A DNA stretch of 64,000 nucleotides from Saccharicrinis fermentans DSM 9555 = JCM 21142 (GCF_000517085.1 NZ_KI912107.1:4957980-5021979), one strand, 5' to 3'; positions 18,628-28,147 are shown, counted from the stretch's first letter. The notes: generated from the sequence alone by a model not told the origin. Translations and numbers: made by a program.

Positions 18628-20922
18628 TTATTGTGAGCTATCCAATGTTGATTTAATTTGTGCATCAACGGTGGCAATGGTAATCATATTGAGTATCTCA
18701 CGTACAGAACTGCCCATTTGTAAAATATGCACAGGTCGTTTCATGCCAAGAATGATAGGACCTATCGCTTCACCACTCTTCATTACCTGTAATAATTTGT
18801 AGGCGATGTTAGCGGATGTGAGTGTTGGGAAAACCAGTACATTGGGTTCGTTTCCTATTAAATCAGAAAAGGGGTAGTTTTCCTTTAATTCGTCCTGATT
18901 AAATGCAAAGTTGGCTTGTATTTCTCCGTCGGATATAATCTCGGGATAGTTTTGTTTCATCAAAGCTGCAGCTTTGCGGACCAATGTGGGTTCTGCATCG
19001 TCTGATGAGCCAAAGTTTGAGTAGGCTAAGAATGCTACTTTAGGCTCTATGTTCATCATTTGTTTGACGGCTTTGGCTGCCTGGTAGGCAATGTCAACCA
19101 GTTCTTCTGATGTAGGCTTGGGGATCATGGTTGTGTCAGTGAAGAAAAGAGGACCACGTTTGGTAAGCATCAGGTACATGCTGGATACTTTTTGCCCAGG
19201 GCCATTGGTGCCAATAATCTGGAGTGCAGGTTTGATTGTTTGGGTGTATTTTCTGCTGATACCTGAAATAATAGCATCGGCCTCTCCGGTTTCCACCATC
19301 ATACAACCAAAGTAGTTGCGTTTCTTCATCTCATTGTAGGCTTCGTACGGGTTGTATCCTCTTCTTTGTCGTTTGTCGAAAAAGAATTTTCCGTAGCGCT
19401 CCACTATGTGAGCTGATTCTTTGCTTTGAGGATTGATTATTGCTGTGTCATGTAGTTCTAACTGGTGTTTTTCTATCAAGGCTTTAATTTTATCTTCATC
19501 ACCCAATAAAATAGGATGGGCAATGCCTTCATCCATGGCAATTTGGGCAGCTTTTAAAACCCGGTAATCTTCGGCTTCGGCAAAAACAATTCTTTTGGGG
19601 TGCTGTTTGGCTTTGTTGGTTAAACGACGTATGATCATGTCGTCATGTCCTAGCCGCTTAACTAAGCTGACTTTGTATGCATCCCAATCTGTAATAGGAT
19701 TTTTTGCTACTCCACTGTCCATTGCGGCTTTTGCAACTGCAGGTGCAACAACGGTTAATAGTCTTGGGTCAAGCGGCTTGGGGATGATGTAGTCACGCCC
19801 AAAAGTAATATTGTCTTTGTTATACGCTTTTATGACCACCTCGGGTACTGGTTCGCGAGCTAGCTCAGCTAATGCTTTTACGGCAGCTAGCTTCATGGCC
19901 TCGTTAATTTCGGTAGCTCTCACATCCAAGGCACCTCTAAATATAAAAGGAAAACCCAATACATTGTTCACCTGATTAGGATGGTCGGAGCGGCCAGTAG
20001 CCATGAGTACATCATCGCGGGTAGCCATGGCCAGGTCGTAGGCAATCTCAGGATCCGGATTGGCCAGGGCAAAAACAATGGGATTGGGTGCCATGGATTT
20101 AAGCATCTCAGGTTTCATTACATTTCCTTTGGATAATCCGAGAAATACATCGGCATTCACAAGTGCATCTTCTAGTTGCCATAGGTCCTGGTCGGTTGCA
20201 AATTCCTTTTTTGAGGATACTAAGTCTGCCCTGTCGGAACGGATAACTCCCTTGGAATCGCAAATTACAATGTTCTTCTTACGAACTCCCAGTTCTATTA
20301 ATATTTTGGTGCATGAAATAGCAGAAGCACCTGCTCCCGATACAACGACCCTTACTTCATGTGATTTTTTGTTTACCAGTTTTAAAGCGTTCAGCATGGC
20401 TGCTCCGGATATGATGGCTGTTCCGTGCTGGTCGTCGTGCATAATCGGTATATTAAGCTCTGCTTTTAACCTTCTTTCAATTTCAAAGCAGTCCGGGGCT
20501 TTTATATCCTCCAGATTGATGCCGCCAAAGGTAGGTTCCAAAGCTTTTACAACGGTAATGAATTCTTCGATATTGGTGGAGTTTATTTCCAGATCGAATA
20601 CGTCTATTCCTGCAAATATTTTAAAGAGCAGCCCTTTTCCTTCCATTACAGGTTTGGATGCTTCGGGACCAATATCTCCAAGTCCTAAAACTGCTGTTCC
20701 GTTTGAAATGACGGCTACTAAATTTCCCTTGGCCGTATATTTATATACATCATCCACATTAGCAGCAATCTTTCGGCAGGGCTCGGCTACTCCCGGCGAA
20801 TAAGCCAGCGCCAAGTCTCGCTGTGTCTTGGTTGCTTTTGTGGGAATGACTTCAATCTTTCCAGGTGTACCTTTGGTATGGTAGTCCAATGCATCTTGGA
20901 TTCTGATTTTTGAGTCGGCCAT
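18628..20922 (-). CDS. maeB: NADP-dependent malic enzyme with phosphotransacetylase-like domain
   Basis: A 764-residue fusion of full length for MaeB. Residues 1 to about 425 are malic enzyme: AYSPGVAEPCR near the N-terminus, a Lys/Asp active site region (GNLVAVISNGTAVLGLG), MHDDQHGTA metal and substrate site, and VVSGAGASAIS Rossmann motif. Residues about 430-764 are a phosphate acetyl/butyryl transferase-like domain that in MaeB proteins is regulatory and senses acetyl-CoA. It converts malate to pyruvate with NADP reduction. It is transcribed alone towards the methyltransferase gene. Nothing unusual is seen in the active-site motifs. Confidence 0.96.
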   Translation of the reverse strand: MADSKIRIQDALDYHTKGTPGKIEVIPTKATKTQRDLALAYSPGVAEPCRKIAANVDDVYKYTAKGNLVAVISNGTAVLGLGDIGPEASKPVMEGKGLLFKIFAGIDVFDLEINSTNIEEFITVVKALEPTFGGINLEDIKAPDCFEIERRLKAELNIPIMHDDQHGTAIISGAAMLNALKLVNKKSHEVRVVVSGAGASAISCTKILIELGVRKKNIVICDSKGVIRSDRADLVSSKKEFATDQDLWQLEDALVNADVFLGLSKGNVMKPEMLKSMAPNPIVFALANPDPEIAYDLAMATRDDVLMATGRSDHPNQVNNVLGFPFIFRGALDVRATEINEAMKLAAVKALAELAREPVPEVVIKAYNKDNITFGRDYIIPKPLDPRLLTVVAPAVAKAAMDSGVAKNPITDWDAYKVSLVKRLGHDDMIIRRLTNKAKQHPKRIVFAEAEDYRVLKAAQIAMDEGIAHPILLGDEDKIKALIEKHQLELHDTAIINPQSKESAHIVERYGKFFFDKRQRRGYNPYEAYNEMKKRNYFGCMMVETGEADAIISGISRKYTQTIKPALQIIGTNGPGQKVSSMYLMLTKRGPLFFTDTTMIPKPTSEELVDIAYQAAKAVKQMMNIEPKVAFLAYSNFGSSDDAEPTLVRKAAALMKQNYPEIISDGEIQANFAFNQDELKENYPFSDLIGNEPNVLVFPTLTSANIAYKLLQVMKSGEAIGPIILGMKRPVHILQMGSSVREILNMITIATVDAQIKSTLDSSQ

Positions 20923-21104
20923 AGTAGTTGTTTTAGATATGAAATTAAAAATAAAGATTTTACTTCAGGTATTCAATGAGTAAGATCAATTGTTTTCCAT
21001 ACCAAAACAATAGAATTTAATAAAGGTTTAGAATAAACACTTTTCAATAATTGCTTATAAACGAGTGGATTTAGCTATTATATTGTTAATCAGAAAATTT
21101 ATTA

Positions 21105-21128
21105 CGAAGTTCTAATGCATCATTTGGG
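21105..21128. repeat. short repeat shared with 61429-61452
   Basis: Twenty of 24 bases match 61429-61452. Read on the minus strand both lie in short open stretches with related peptides (YPNDALEL here, IPDDVLEL there), each ending in a nearby stop. This suggests relics of one gene or element, but the evidence is slight. Confidence 0.3.
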
Positions 21129-21199
21129 TATGAAACAGGGATGGTTTGAAAACCATTTGCGTATTTGCTTTTGTGTCACAATGTTTTTGAGATACTTAT

Positions 21200-22078
21200 T
21201 TAATTTTGTGTTCCTGCATTTCCTATTTTATATTCGTAATTGCCAATTGTTACGGTGGATGATGAGGAACAGTCGGCAATTTGATCCTCATTTTCGTCTA
21301 CAAAATAGTTGATATTTATATCTGGACTGTTGTCAATATAGACATCAACAATGCCACTTTTGATATAGGGGCAGATGGGTGCTACTTCCAAAGGGTTGTT
21401 ATCGCGTATGGTAAGTAGGTAAGTAATGCCGTTAGAGCATATTCCGGATTGAACCCCTTCTATTAAATATGAATCATCCCAAATATTCAAAGGTGTATCG
21501 TCACCTGTTATGCAGGTGCGTGTGGTTTGTTGTTCAAAATGAAGTACCTGTCCTTGTTCATTGGTCACTTGGCCGTTACTCACTTCTACTTTAAAAACTA
21601 AATGTCCGTTGCTATCTTTTCCTAGGTTATTAACGGTATGGATACCTTCAATCTGATGATCATTTTGAAAGTAATTCTCGAAAGTGGCAATGTACTTCGA
21701 TCCCTGTTGATTGAACCATGTGTTTTCAAGTTGAATATGTATTTTCCCTTTTCGTACCCTTCCATCAAGCCCTAGTGTTCCATTGGTACCGTAGTCTACC
21801 GTTATGGATAATGGGAAGGTAGCTAAGTCACTTGGTGAATAGATAATATCCGGACCTGTAATGGATTTTGTATTATTGTCTTCTTTGTTCTCAGAATATG
21901 AAACTACATAATCACAAGCGTTATTAACTCCTTGGAAATGGCGGGCTGCCTGTGTGTAGTCGGTCATTGCATCAATTGCTTCCACCGTGCTAATGGATGC
22001 ATTTTCGGTTTCTATCTGGTCGCAATTATATACACTTAATCCTATGGCAACCGTACTTAACAATAGTTTTGTCTTCAT
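21200..22078 (-). CDS. hypothetical exported protein, possible lipoprotein
   Basis: A 292-residue protein of unknown family. The N-terminus (MKTKLLLSTVAIGLSVYNC) is a signal peptide; Cys19 could be lipidated, but Asn at -1 is atypical for a lipobox. The mature part is beta-rich, Asn/Thr/Ser-rich and lacks obvious catalytic motifs (for example TFENYFQNDHQIEG, NLGKDSNGHLVFKVEV). It probably sits in the periplasm or on the outer membrane. It is flanked by maeB and hydG on the same strand with gaps of 277 and 113 bases, so it is likely its own unit. Confidence 0.65.
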   Translation of the reverse strand: MKTKLLLSTVAIGLSVYNCDQIETENASISTVEAIDAMTDYTQAARHFQGVNNACDYVVSYSENKEDNNTKSITGPDIIYSPSDLATFPLSITVDYGTNGTLGLDGRVRKGKIHIQLENTWFNQQGSKYIATFENYFQNDHQIEGIHTVNNLGKDSNGHLVFKVEVSNGQVTNEQGQVLHFEQQTTRTCITGDDTPLNIWDDSYLIEGVQSGICSNGITYLLTIRDNNPLEVAPICPYIKSGIVDVYIDNSPDININYFVDENEDQIADCSSSSTVTIGNYEYKIGNAGTQN

Positions 22079-22191
22079 TCTAAAGAAATTATTAATGCAA
22101 GTTCTACGAAGAATTATATTTTAGGTTTCCTTAGTGACTATTTTTGTGCTATATGCCGATTATGATGGGAATGTGAAGTTAGCCTGATGTG

Positions 22192-23625
22192 TTAAAAGTA
22201 TAAATCACGTTTTCCTTTTTTTATCTTTTCCAAACGTTTTATTAGTTTTTCTTTGAAGTGAATATCTTCATAGGCCTCGAGTTCTTTTTCGATGAGTTGA
22301 TATCCTTTTGTTTTGGTTTTTTGGGGTGCGTAATCCTCTAAATACTCTGCCAGAGTGAGGATGGCATTAGGTTGACAAAAACGTTTTATAAAACCGGGAA
22401 CTGAAAATTCCATAAAATGTTCTCCGGTTCTGTTTAGTCGGTAGCAAGCGGTGCAGAATGACGGAATAAAACCGTTGTCTACCAGCTCTTCCATTATTTC
22501 ATTGAGGGAGCGCTTGTCTTTTATTTCAAATTGTTCTTTGTCAATGTTTTGTTGTTCATCGTCCTTAGAATATCCTCTCATTTCAATATTTGTACCACCA
22601 TCAATTTGTGAAACACCATATTGAAGCACTTCGTCCCGGATATGCGCCGGTTCCCGAGCAGTGAGTATGAGTCCGGTATAAGGAACGGCCAGCCGTAGTA
22701 TGGCCACTAATTTGGTGAAGTCTTCATCAGAAACGATCCACCGCGGATCCATTTCAATACCAGATGCATCTTGTATTCTTGGGAAAGAGATGGTGTGTGG
22801 ACCCACATTAAACACCGCTTCAAAGTGGTTTACATGACGAATCAAACCCATTATTTCGTAACGCCAATCATAAAGTCCGAGCAATGCTCCAATGCCCAGA
22901 TCATCAATGCCTCCTTCCATGGCTCGGTCCAAGCCTGTAATGCGCCAGTCGTAATCTCGTTTGAGCCCACTTTTATGTACCTTTAAGTAGGTTTCACGAT
23001 GGTAGGTCTCTTGAAATATCTGATAGGTTCCAATGCCTGCTTCTTGAACGATTCTAAATCCATCAATATCCAAAGGAGCTGCGTTGATATTAACACGTCT
23101 TATTTCTCCGTTTTTATGCTTAACCGAATATACCGTTTGAACCGATTCTGCTATGAAATGTGCATTGTATTTGGGGTGTTCTCCATATACGAGGATGAGG
23201 CGTTTGTGGCCGGCATCTTCCAATGCAGTTACCTCTTGTTTTAGATCATCACTAGTGAGAGTTGTTCTTTTTTGGGCTGTATTCTCGGCTTTAAAGCCAC
23301 AGTAGGTGCAGTTGTTGATGCACAGGTTACCTATGTAAAGCGGTGCAAAAAGAACGATTCTTTTTCCGTAAATGTTTTGCTTTAAGGTTTTGGCTGCGTC
23401 CTTAATTTCTGCGACCAATGTGGGGTCATTGGCATTCACCAAAAGGGCTGTGTCGAATAGAGAGAGTCGTTGCTTGTTCAATGACTTCTGAATGATAGTT
23501 TTTACTTGTTCTTGGGTGGGATTTCTTGTGGCTTCTAATATCTCAATGATTTCGTCGTGATCGATAAAATTCTTCATCGACTCATCTTTGATTTTATATT
23601 CTTGGGGATGGTAAATTATAGACAT
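22192..23625 (-). CDS. hydG: [FeFe] hydrogenase maturase HydG (tyrosine lyase)
   Basis: A 477-residue radical-SAM enzyme that splits tyrosine to make the CO and cyanide ligands of the [FeFe]-hydrogenase H cluster. The SAM iron-sulfur site is Cys102-x3-Cys106-x2-Cys109 (CINNCTYCGF), and the second cluster site is the exact C-terminal CX2CX22C (CTACYRLNR ... RFC) that separates HydG from ThiH. Length is normal. ATG at 23625 is used; an internal Met at residue 17 is possible. A TAATTTTG promoter box lies just upstream. HydE, HydF and the hydrogenase are not in this window, so HydG stands apart from its partners. Confidence 0.95.
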   Translation of the reverse strand: MSIIYHPQEYKIKDESMKNFIDHDEIIEILEATRNPTQEQVKTIIQKSLNKQRLSLFDTALLVNANDPTLVAEIKDAAKTLKQNIYGKRIVLFAPLYIGNLCINNCTYCGFKAENTAQKRTTLTSDDLKQEVTALEDAGHKRLILVYGEHPKYNAHFIAESVQTVYSVKHKNGEIRRVNINAAPLDIDGFRIVQEAGIGTYQIFQETYHRETYLKVHKSGLKRDYDWRITGLDRAMEGGIDDLGIGALLGLYDWRYEIMGLIRHVNHFEAVFNVGPHTISFPRIQDASGIEMDPRWIVSDEDFTKLVAILRLAVPYTGLILTAREPAHIRDEVLQYGVSQIDGGTNIEMRGYSKDDEQQNIDKEQFEIKDKRSLNEIMEELVDNGFIPSFCTACYRLNRTGEHFMEFSVPGFIKRFCQPNAILTLAEYLEDYAPQKTKTKGYQLIEKELEAYEDIHFKEKLIKRLEKIKKGKRDLYF

Positions 23626-23651
23626 GTTTTTGCGTTCGCGGTTAACTGGTG

Positions 23652-23659
23652 CAAAATTA
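23652..23659 (-). promoter_or_regulatory. -7 promoter element of hydG
   Basis: Read on the minus strand the bases are TAATTTTG, a perfect TAnnTTTG. They lie 26 bases upstream of the hydG start codon. No clear TTG is seen at -33. Confidence 0.45.
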
Positions 23660-23843
23660 AGGTCTTTTGCCGATAAAGTGCTATTACAGGGCTTATTTGT
23701 TTGTTGATTATTGAAAAAAGGATGAGAAGAGGTGATTTTCTCACCGGTTAGTGTAGTTACTAACCGATGAGTTTTATTGTTTTATGCCACACGTATTGTT
23801 TTGGGCGTTTTCTGTACGATCGTTATTTTATATGGTTTGTCTT

Positions 23844-25388
23844 TTATTTTTCATATCCAGTTGCGTGAACTTCTTCTGTCTTTACAGGTGTAGATTTGTT
23901 GGAGGAAGATTCTTTTGACTGAATAAGTATGACGCCATTTTTGCCTTCTACACCATATTTTTGTGTGGCTTGTTTGTCTTTAAGTATGTTAATGGATGCA
24001 ATGTTTTCGTTGGAAATTTTGATCAACTCAGCTTTTGTTATTTTTTTTCCATCTAAAATAACTAATGGATCTATGTCTTTTAAAGTGTTTTCATCCATTA
24101 AATTACTTTCGCTATTGTCATTTATTTGTAATTTAAAATTAATAGGGATGGTATATGATACTTTCACTGCTTTTCCCTTGTGGATTCCAGGCTTCCACTG
24201 AGGCATTGAGCTGACGACTCTGAGTGCTTCTTCATCTATGGACTGATGGACCCCTCGGGCTATATTGACATCTGTAACATAGCCTTCTTCATCAACAATA
24301 AACTTAACATAAACGTTACCCTGTATATTATTTTCCTGGGCATACACCGGGTATTTCACTTTTTGGGCTATGAATTCTCTAATCGCCTGATCGCCACCTG
24401 GAAATTTTGGTATGGAGTCAGTAATAAAGTATACGCGGGTGGAATCTCCCAGTATATAACTGTTATTGTTGGATGTTGATTTTAAGCTCAGGATATCTTC
24501 AGTATTTTCTATGTCGGAGCTTAGTTCGTTGTCACATGCAAAAAAGAACCCTACGCCAGCGATCATTAATATGGCTGTAATGGTTTTTACCAATGCTTTG
24601 TTTGTAAGAATTTTATTTGTCATCATTTTGAATCGTTTTTTAGTAATTGATTGATTAAAGTTGTTGACAGGCAGTAATTGGGCCCCAGTGGCCTGACATA
24701 ACAACAGTTTTTTGTAAGAGCCGATTGTTGTTCCTTTTTGTAATACAGAATGGTCGGCTTGAAATTCGTGCAACTCCTTTAGCAAAATCTTTATTAACCA
24801 GGCAAAGGGGTTGAACCATTGAACAATGAGAAGAGTCTCAAACAGTAGTACATCCAATGAATGTCGATGTTTGATGTGTGCCATTTCATGAACCATAATT
24901 TTATTCAGATCGTCATCGGAATAGCGTGATCGGTTGATGAAAATGATATGAAAAAACGAAAAAGGATTGAATTTGCCAGATAAGTCGGCTATTCTTAGTC
25001 CTTTATATTTATGCCAAGTTGCTTTTTGTGATAATCCACCCAATTGAATGATGCTCCATAGTAATCTGGTTACAAGGAAAATGGAACCTATCCAATACAG
25101 CCAGGCGAAAGATTTATTTTCGGCAATTACCGGAACAACCATTTTACGCATGTCCTCTGAAAATACGTTTACTGAATCGAGTAGTACTACAATATTAGAT
25201 GTTTCTGTATTTACCGTGTAAAAAGAGATATGAACTAAGGGAATGGTAGATGCCAATAGTAATGAGAATAATAAGAAAAATCTATTGAATTTAAAAAGAG
25301 GTTCGTAGTGTAGTACAAAGCGATAAAATAGGGTTAATATTCCCAATATTATCGAGGCCTCTATTAGGTAACTGATGAAATTTTCCAT
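23844..25388 (-). CDS. BlaR1-type M56 metallopeptidase sensor with TonB and plug-like C-terminus
   Basis: A 514-residue membrane sensor. Four membrane segments surround an M56 zinc peptidase with His167-Glu168-x2-His171 (HEMAH) and a third-ligand region HEFQAD near 207. After a further membrane segment (about 262-284) comes a TonB C-terminal-type domain (about 330-420; FPGGDQAIREF, GNVYVKFIVDEEG, MPQWKPG). The last 70 residues (PLVILDGKK, SINILKDKQATQKYGVEGKNGVILI) resemble the plug motif of SusC receptors. BlaR1 relatives cleave the partner BlaI-type repressor when they sense an envelope signal. The BlaI-type gene is 49 bases upstream in the same unit. The inducing ligand is unknown; nothing nearby encodes a beta-lactamase. 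Confidence 0.9.
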   Translation of the reverse strand: MENFISYLIEASIILGILTLFYRFVLHYEPLFKFNRFFLLFSLLLASTIPLVHISFYTVNTETSNIVVLLDSVNVFSEDMRKMVVPVIAENKSFAWLYWIGSIFLVTRLLWSIIQLGGLSQKATWHKYKGLRIADLSGKFNPFSFFHIIFINRSRYSDDDLNKIMVHEMAHIKHRHSLDVLLFETLLIVQWFNPFAWLIKILLKELHEFQADHSVLQKGTTIGSYKKLLLCQATGAQLLPVNNFNQSITKKRFKMMTNKILTNKALVKTITAILMIAGVGFFFACDNELSSDIENTEDILSLKSTSNNNSYILGDSTRVYFITDSIPKFPGGDQAIREFIAQKVKYPVYAQENNIQGNVYVKFIVDEEGYVTDVNIARGVHQSIDEEALRVVSSMPQWKPGIHKGKAVKVSYTIPINFKLQINDNSESNLMDENTLKDIDPLVILDGKKITKAELIKISNENIASINILKDKQATQKYGVEGKNGVILIQSKESSSNKSTPVKTEEVHATGYEK

Positions 25389-25437
25389 TGATTAAATTTG
25401 ATTCATTTAGTTTTGATCATTGGGATCTTAGTAACGG

Positions 25438-25821
25438 CTATGATGGTTTCTCTGTGTTTTGATCTAGTTCTTCTTTCACATCATTCATTAATTCTTCAAA
25501 TTCTGAAATGTCCATCTTACCTTCTTTGGCGAAAAAGGATACCATCTCTTTGAATGAACCTTGGAAGTAGTTAGATATGAGCCGTTTCATAAATTTCTTT
25601 TTGTACTGTTCTTTGGATACCAACGGAAAATATATGTACCCCTTGCCAGCCTTCTGGTGATCAACAAAGCCTTTGTTCTCTAAAATTCTAACAATAGTTG
25701 ATATGGTATTGTATGCTGGTTTAGGTTCTGGTAGTTTTTCTATAATGCCTTTAACATTGGTTTCTTTTAGTTCCCAAAGTTGCTGCATTACTTGTTCTTC
25801 CGCTTTTGTGAGTTCTTTCAT
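25438..25821 (-). CDS. BlaI/MecI/CopY-family repressor
   Basis: A 127-residue winged-helix repressor. The N-terminal region (LTKAEEQVMQQLWELKETNVKGI, then YNTISTIVRILENKGFV) is the BlaI helix-turn-helix and wing, and the acidic C-terminal helices serve dimerisation. It should bind as a dimer to palindromes, three of which lie immediately upstream of the gene (25832-25901), and should be inactivated by proteolysis driven by the neighbouring M56 sensor. First gene of a two-gene unit. Confidence 0.93.
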   Translation of the reverse strand: MKELTKAEEQVMQQLWELKETNVKGIIEKLPEPKPAYNTISTIVRILENKGFVDHQKAGKGYIYFPLVSKEQYKKKFMKRLISNYFQGSFKEMVSFFAKEGKMDISEFEELMNDVKEELDQNTEKPS

Positions 25822-25831
25822 TTTTCTATAA

Positions 25832-25901
25832 AACTAAAATATTAGTTCAAACTTACAACTAATATTTTAGTTCTACAATTTTTTAAACTAAAATTTCAGT
25901 T
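25832..25901 (-). promoter_or_regulatory. three BlaI-type operators over the blaI promoter
   Basis: Three near-palindromes of the form AACTAA-n4-TTAGTT: 25832-25847, 25857-25872 (the exact reverse complement of the first) and 25886-25901 (one variant base). On the minus strand TTG (25878-25876), a 20-base spacer and a perfect -7 box TAAGTTTG (25855-25848) form the promoter. Operator 2 lies in the spacer and operator 1 over the start point, so repressor binding would block RNA polymerase. Confidence 0.85.
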
Positions 25902-25924
25902 TGTGTAGGATGGGGAGGGGCAAA

Positions 25925-25957
25925 AAAAAGCCATACCTTTTTTAGGTATGGCTTTTA
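25925..25957 (-). terminator. hairpin terminator of yebC
   Basis: A 13-pair stem (25926-25938 with 25944-25956) around five T, flanked by runs of A on the left, which read as T on the minus strand. It lies 19 bases past the yebC stop and keeps yebC transcription out of the blaI operators. Confidence 0.8.
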
Positions 25958-25974
25958 TGTAAGGGATATTTTTA

Positions 25975-26691
25975 TTACAGTCCTTCAGCTGTATGATATA
26001 CGTTGGTTACATCATCGTCTTCATCAAATTTACCCAACATTTTTTCAAACACAGCCACCTCTTCTTCGCTTAGCTTTTTTGTTGTAGTAGGGAAGCGTTC
26101 GAATTCAGAGCTTATAATTTCGAAGTCATTTTCTTCTAAGAAACTTTGGATGGATCCATAGCTCTCAAATTCGCCATAAATAATTATTTTACCGTCCTCT
26201 TCAAATATTTCATTGGCACCGGCATCAATCATTTCCAGTTCTAATTCTTCTAGATCGAGCCCTTCTTTTGATTCAACCTTGAAGTGACATTTGCGTTCAA
26301 ACATATACTCTACACTTCCTGTAGTTCCTAAAGAACCACCTGCCTTACTGAAATAACTGCGTACAGCACCCACTGTTCGGGTATTGTTGTTGGTAGTCGT
26401 TTCAACTAAAACGGCGATGCCAAAGGGTCCATATCCTTCATAAACAATTTCTTTCCAGTCGTCTGTATTTTTTTCAGTGGCTTTTTTAATGGCTCTTTCT
26501 ACATTGTCCTTGGGCATATTAGCAGCCTTGGCATTTTGTATAAGCATTCTCAGGCGTGGGTTAGATTCCGGATCAGGCCCGCTATCCTTTGCTGCCATTG
26601 TTATTTGTCGTCCTAGCTTGGTAAATGTTTTAGCCATGCCAGCCCACCGCTTCATTTTGGTGGCTTTTCTGTATTCAAATGCGCGTCCCAT
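25975..26691 (-). CDS. yebC: YebC/PmpR-family protein
   Basis: A 238-residue cytoplasmic protein that opens with GRAFEYRKATKMKRWAGMAKTFTKLGRQI and continues with the conserved PRLRMLIQNAKAANMPKDNVERAI region and YEGYGPFGIAVLVE, all typical of YebC/TACO1 proteins. Length is normal. The family has been treated as transcription regulators and, more recently, as ribosome-associated factors easing translation of proline-rich stretches. Transcribed alone. Confidence 0.95.
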   Translation of the reverse strand: MGRAFEYRKATKMKRWAGMAKTFTKLGRQITMAAKDSGPDPESNPRLRMLIQNAKAANMPKDNVERAIKKATEKNTDDWKEIVYEGYGPFGIAVLVETTTNNNTRTVGAVRSYFSKAGGSLGTTGSVEYMFERKCHFKVESKEGLDLEELELEMIDAGANEIFEEDGKIIIYGEFESYGSIQSFLEENDFEIISSEFERFPTTTKKLSEEEVAVFEKMLGKFDEDDDVTNVYHTAEGL

Positions 26692-26917
26692 TGTTTATAT
26701 TTTATTTCTGCCTTTAACTTTTTTGCAGGACAAATCTATAATTCCTACGCTAGAAAATCAAACTTAACATGTGTAATTCAACATAGATAGAAATAAAATT
26801 GTATGTTAGAGCTTTTGTTTAATATAGATTATTGGCAATGAATGAATGTCATTAGATGGTTTTTTAAGTGTGAGAATGTGGCGTTTGAAAGTCTTTTTAG
26901 GTGTTAAATTGAAAGTA

Positions 26918-28147
26918 ATGAATAAAAGATTAAAATGGTTTCCATTGTTTAGTACCAATTTTATGGGTGTATTAAATGATAATTTATTGAAAACACTTAT
27001 TGGTTTTGTATGTGTGTCATGGCTCAGTCCAGACAGCAAGGCGACCTTGGTTTCTGTTGCTGCTGCTTTGTTGGTGCTACCCTATATTTTTTTATCACCA
27101 TGGGCAGGAAAGCTCGCCAAAGAATATCCCAAAGCTAAAATTATTCAGTGGGCAAAGTTGTCAGAGATTCCCATTATGGTGATTGCAGCATTAGGCTTTA
27201 TGCTGAGTAACATTTATGTGGTGATGATCAGTATGTTTTTAATGGGCTTGCAGAGTTGCCTTTATTCACCTAGTAAGTACGGTATTATTCGTGATATTGG
27301 GGGTAGAGGTGGTATTTCCTTTGGTACGGGAGCTATGGAAATGATTACTTTTGTGGCGGTTTTGTTAGGGACTTTCTTGGGAGGTTTTATTTCTGATTTA
27401 GATCGTTATTTTTCTAAACCCATATATGTCCTTTTGGTGTTGTGTGCTGTGCTTATATTGTTGGCAGTGGTAGGATGGTTCGCTAGTTTAGGCATTCATC
27501 CGCAAGAAACAGCTCCGGAAGATGACTCTGATGATACCTTAAATCCCTTTTTGTTTCCGGTGAAATGGTATCGGTGGAGTAAGCAAATTTCAGGATTAAA
27601 TTATACTGTTTTGGGCTTGTCTATGTTTTGGTTGATAGGTTCTATGGTGCAGATGAATCTTTATATTTATTGTGAAGATTTTCTAAATTTGTCTAATACT
27701 GCTACGGGATTTATCATGGCTTTGGTGGCTGTCGGTATTGGTGTGGGGTGCTATGTTGCCGGAGTTATATCGAACCATCAAGTGAAAACAAAACTGGTGA
27801 CCATCGGGGGAGTGGGTATGACCATTGCTATGTTGGGGATTTTTGTAATGAAACCGGATGTTACTGTTTTTACTATTCTGATTGTTGTTTTTGCATTTTT
27901 TGCCGGATTGTTTAAAATACCTCTAAATGCTTTTATGCAAGATAGGGTTAAAGGAAGGGAACTTGGACCTGTGCTGGCTTATAATAATCAAATGGTATTT
28001 GTTGCTATTTTGTTTTCAGCTGGTATTTTTTCTGTGATTGAAGGACAATTTGATGCAGCCATGGTTTTTGTGGCTATTTTGTTTATAACAATTTTAACTA
28101 CCATTATTGCATTTTTAAAAATACCAGGAGCAGGTATGCGCGCCTGA
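26918..28147 (+). CDS. MFS transporter, LplT (lysophospholipid) type
   Basis: About 409 residues from the ATG at 26918 (MNKRLKWFPLFSTNFMGVLNDNLLKT); the long upstream in-frame extension is positively charged and not conserved in character. Around twelve membrane segments and the FSTNFMGVLNDN opening match the LplT branch of MFS carriers, which flip lysophospholipids into the cell for re-acylation. The acyltransferase gene 78 bases downstream supports this reading. The alternative is a general MFS carrier. Confidence 0.75.
   Translation: MNKRLKWFPLFSTNFMGVLNDNLLKTLIGFVCVSWLSPDSKATLVSVAAALLVLPYIFLSPWAGKLAKEYPKAKIIQWAKLSEIPIMVIAALGFMLSNIYVVMISMFLMGLQSCLYSPSKYGIIRDIGGRGGISFGTGAMEMITFVAVLLGTFLGGFISDLDRYFSKPIYVLLVLCAVLILLAVVGWFASLGIHPQETAPEDDSDDTLNPFLFPVKWYRWSKQISGLNYTVLGLSMFWLIGSMVQMNLYIYCEDFLNLSNTATGFIMALVAVGIGVGCYVAGVISNHQVKTKLVTIGGVGMTIAMLGIFVMKPDVTVFTILIVVFAFFAGLFKIPLNAFMQDRVKGRELGPVLAYNNQMVFVAILFSAGIFSVIEGQFDAAMVFVAILFITILTTIIAFLKIPGAGMRA

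Noticed and set aside
20060-20803. 247-codon plus-strand open frame opposite maeB
   Set aside because: It is the antisense shadow of a strongly conserved enzyme; no protein-like motif, signal or start context.
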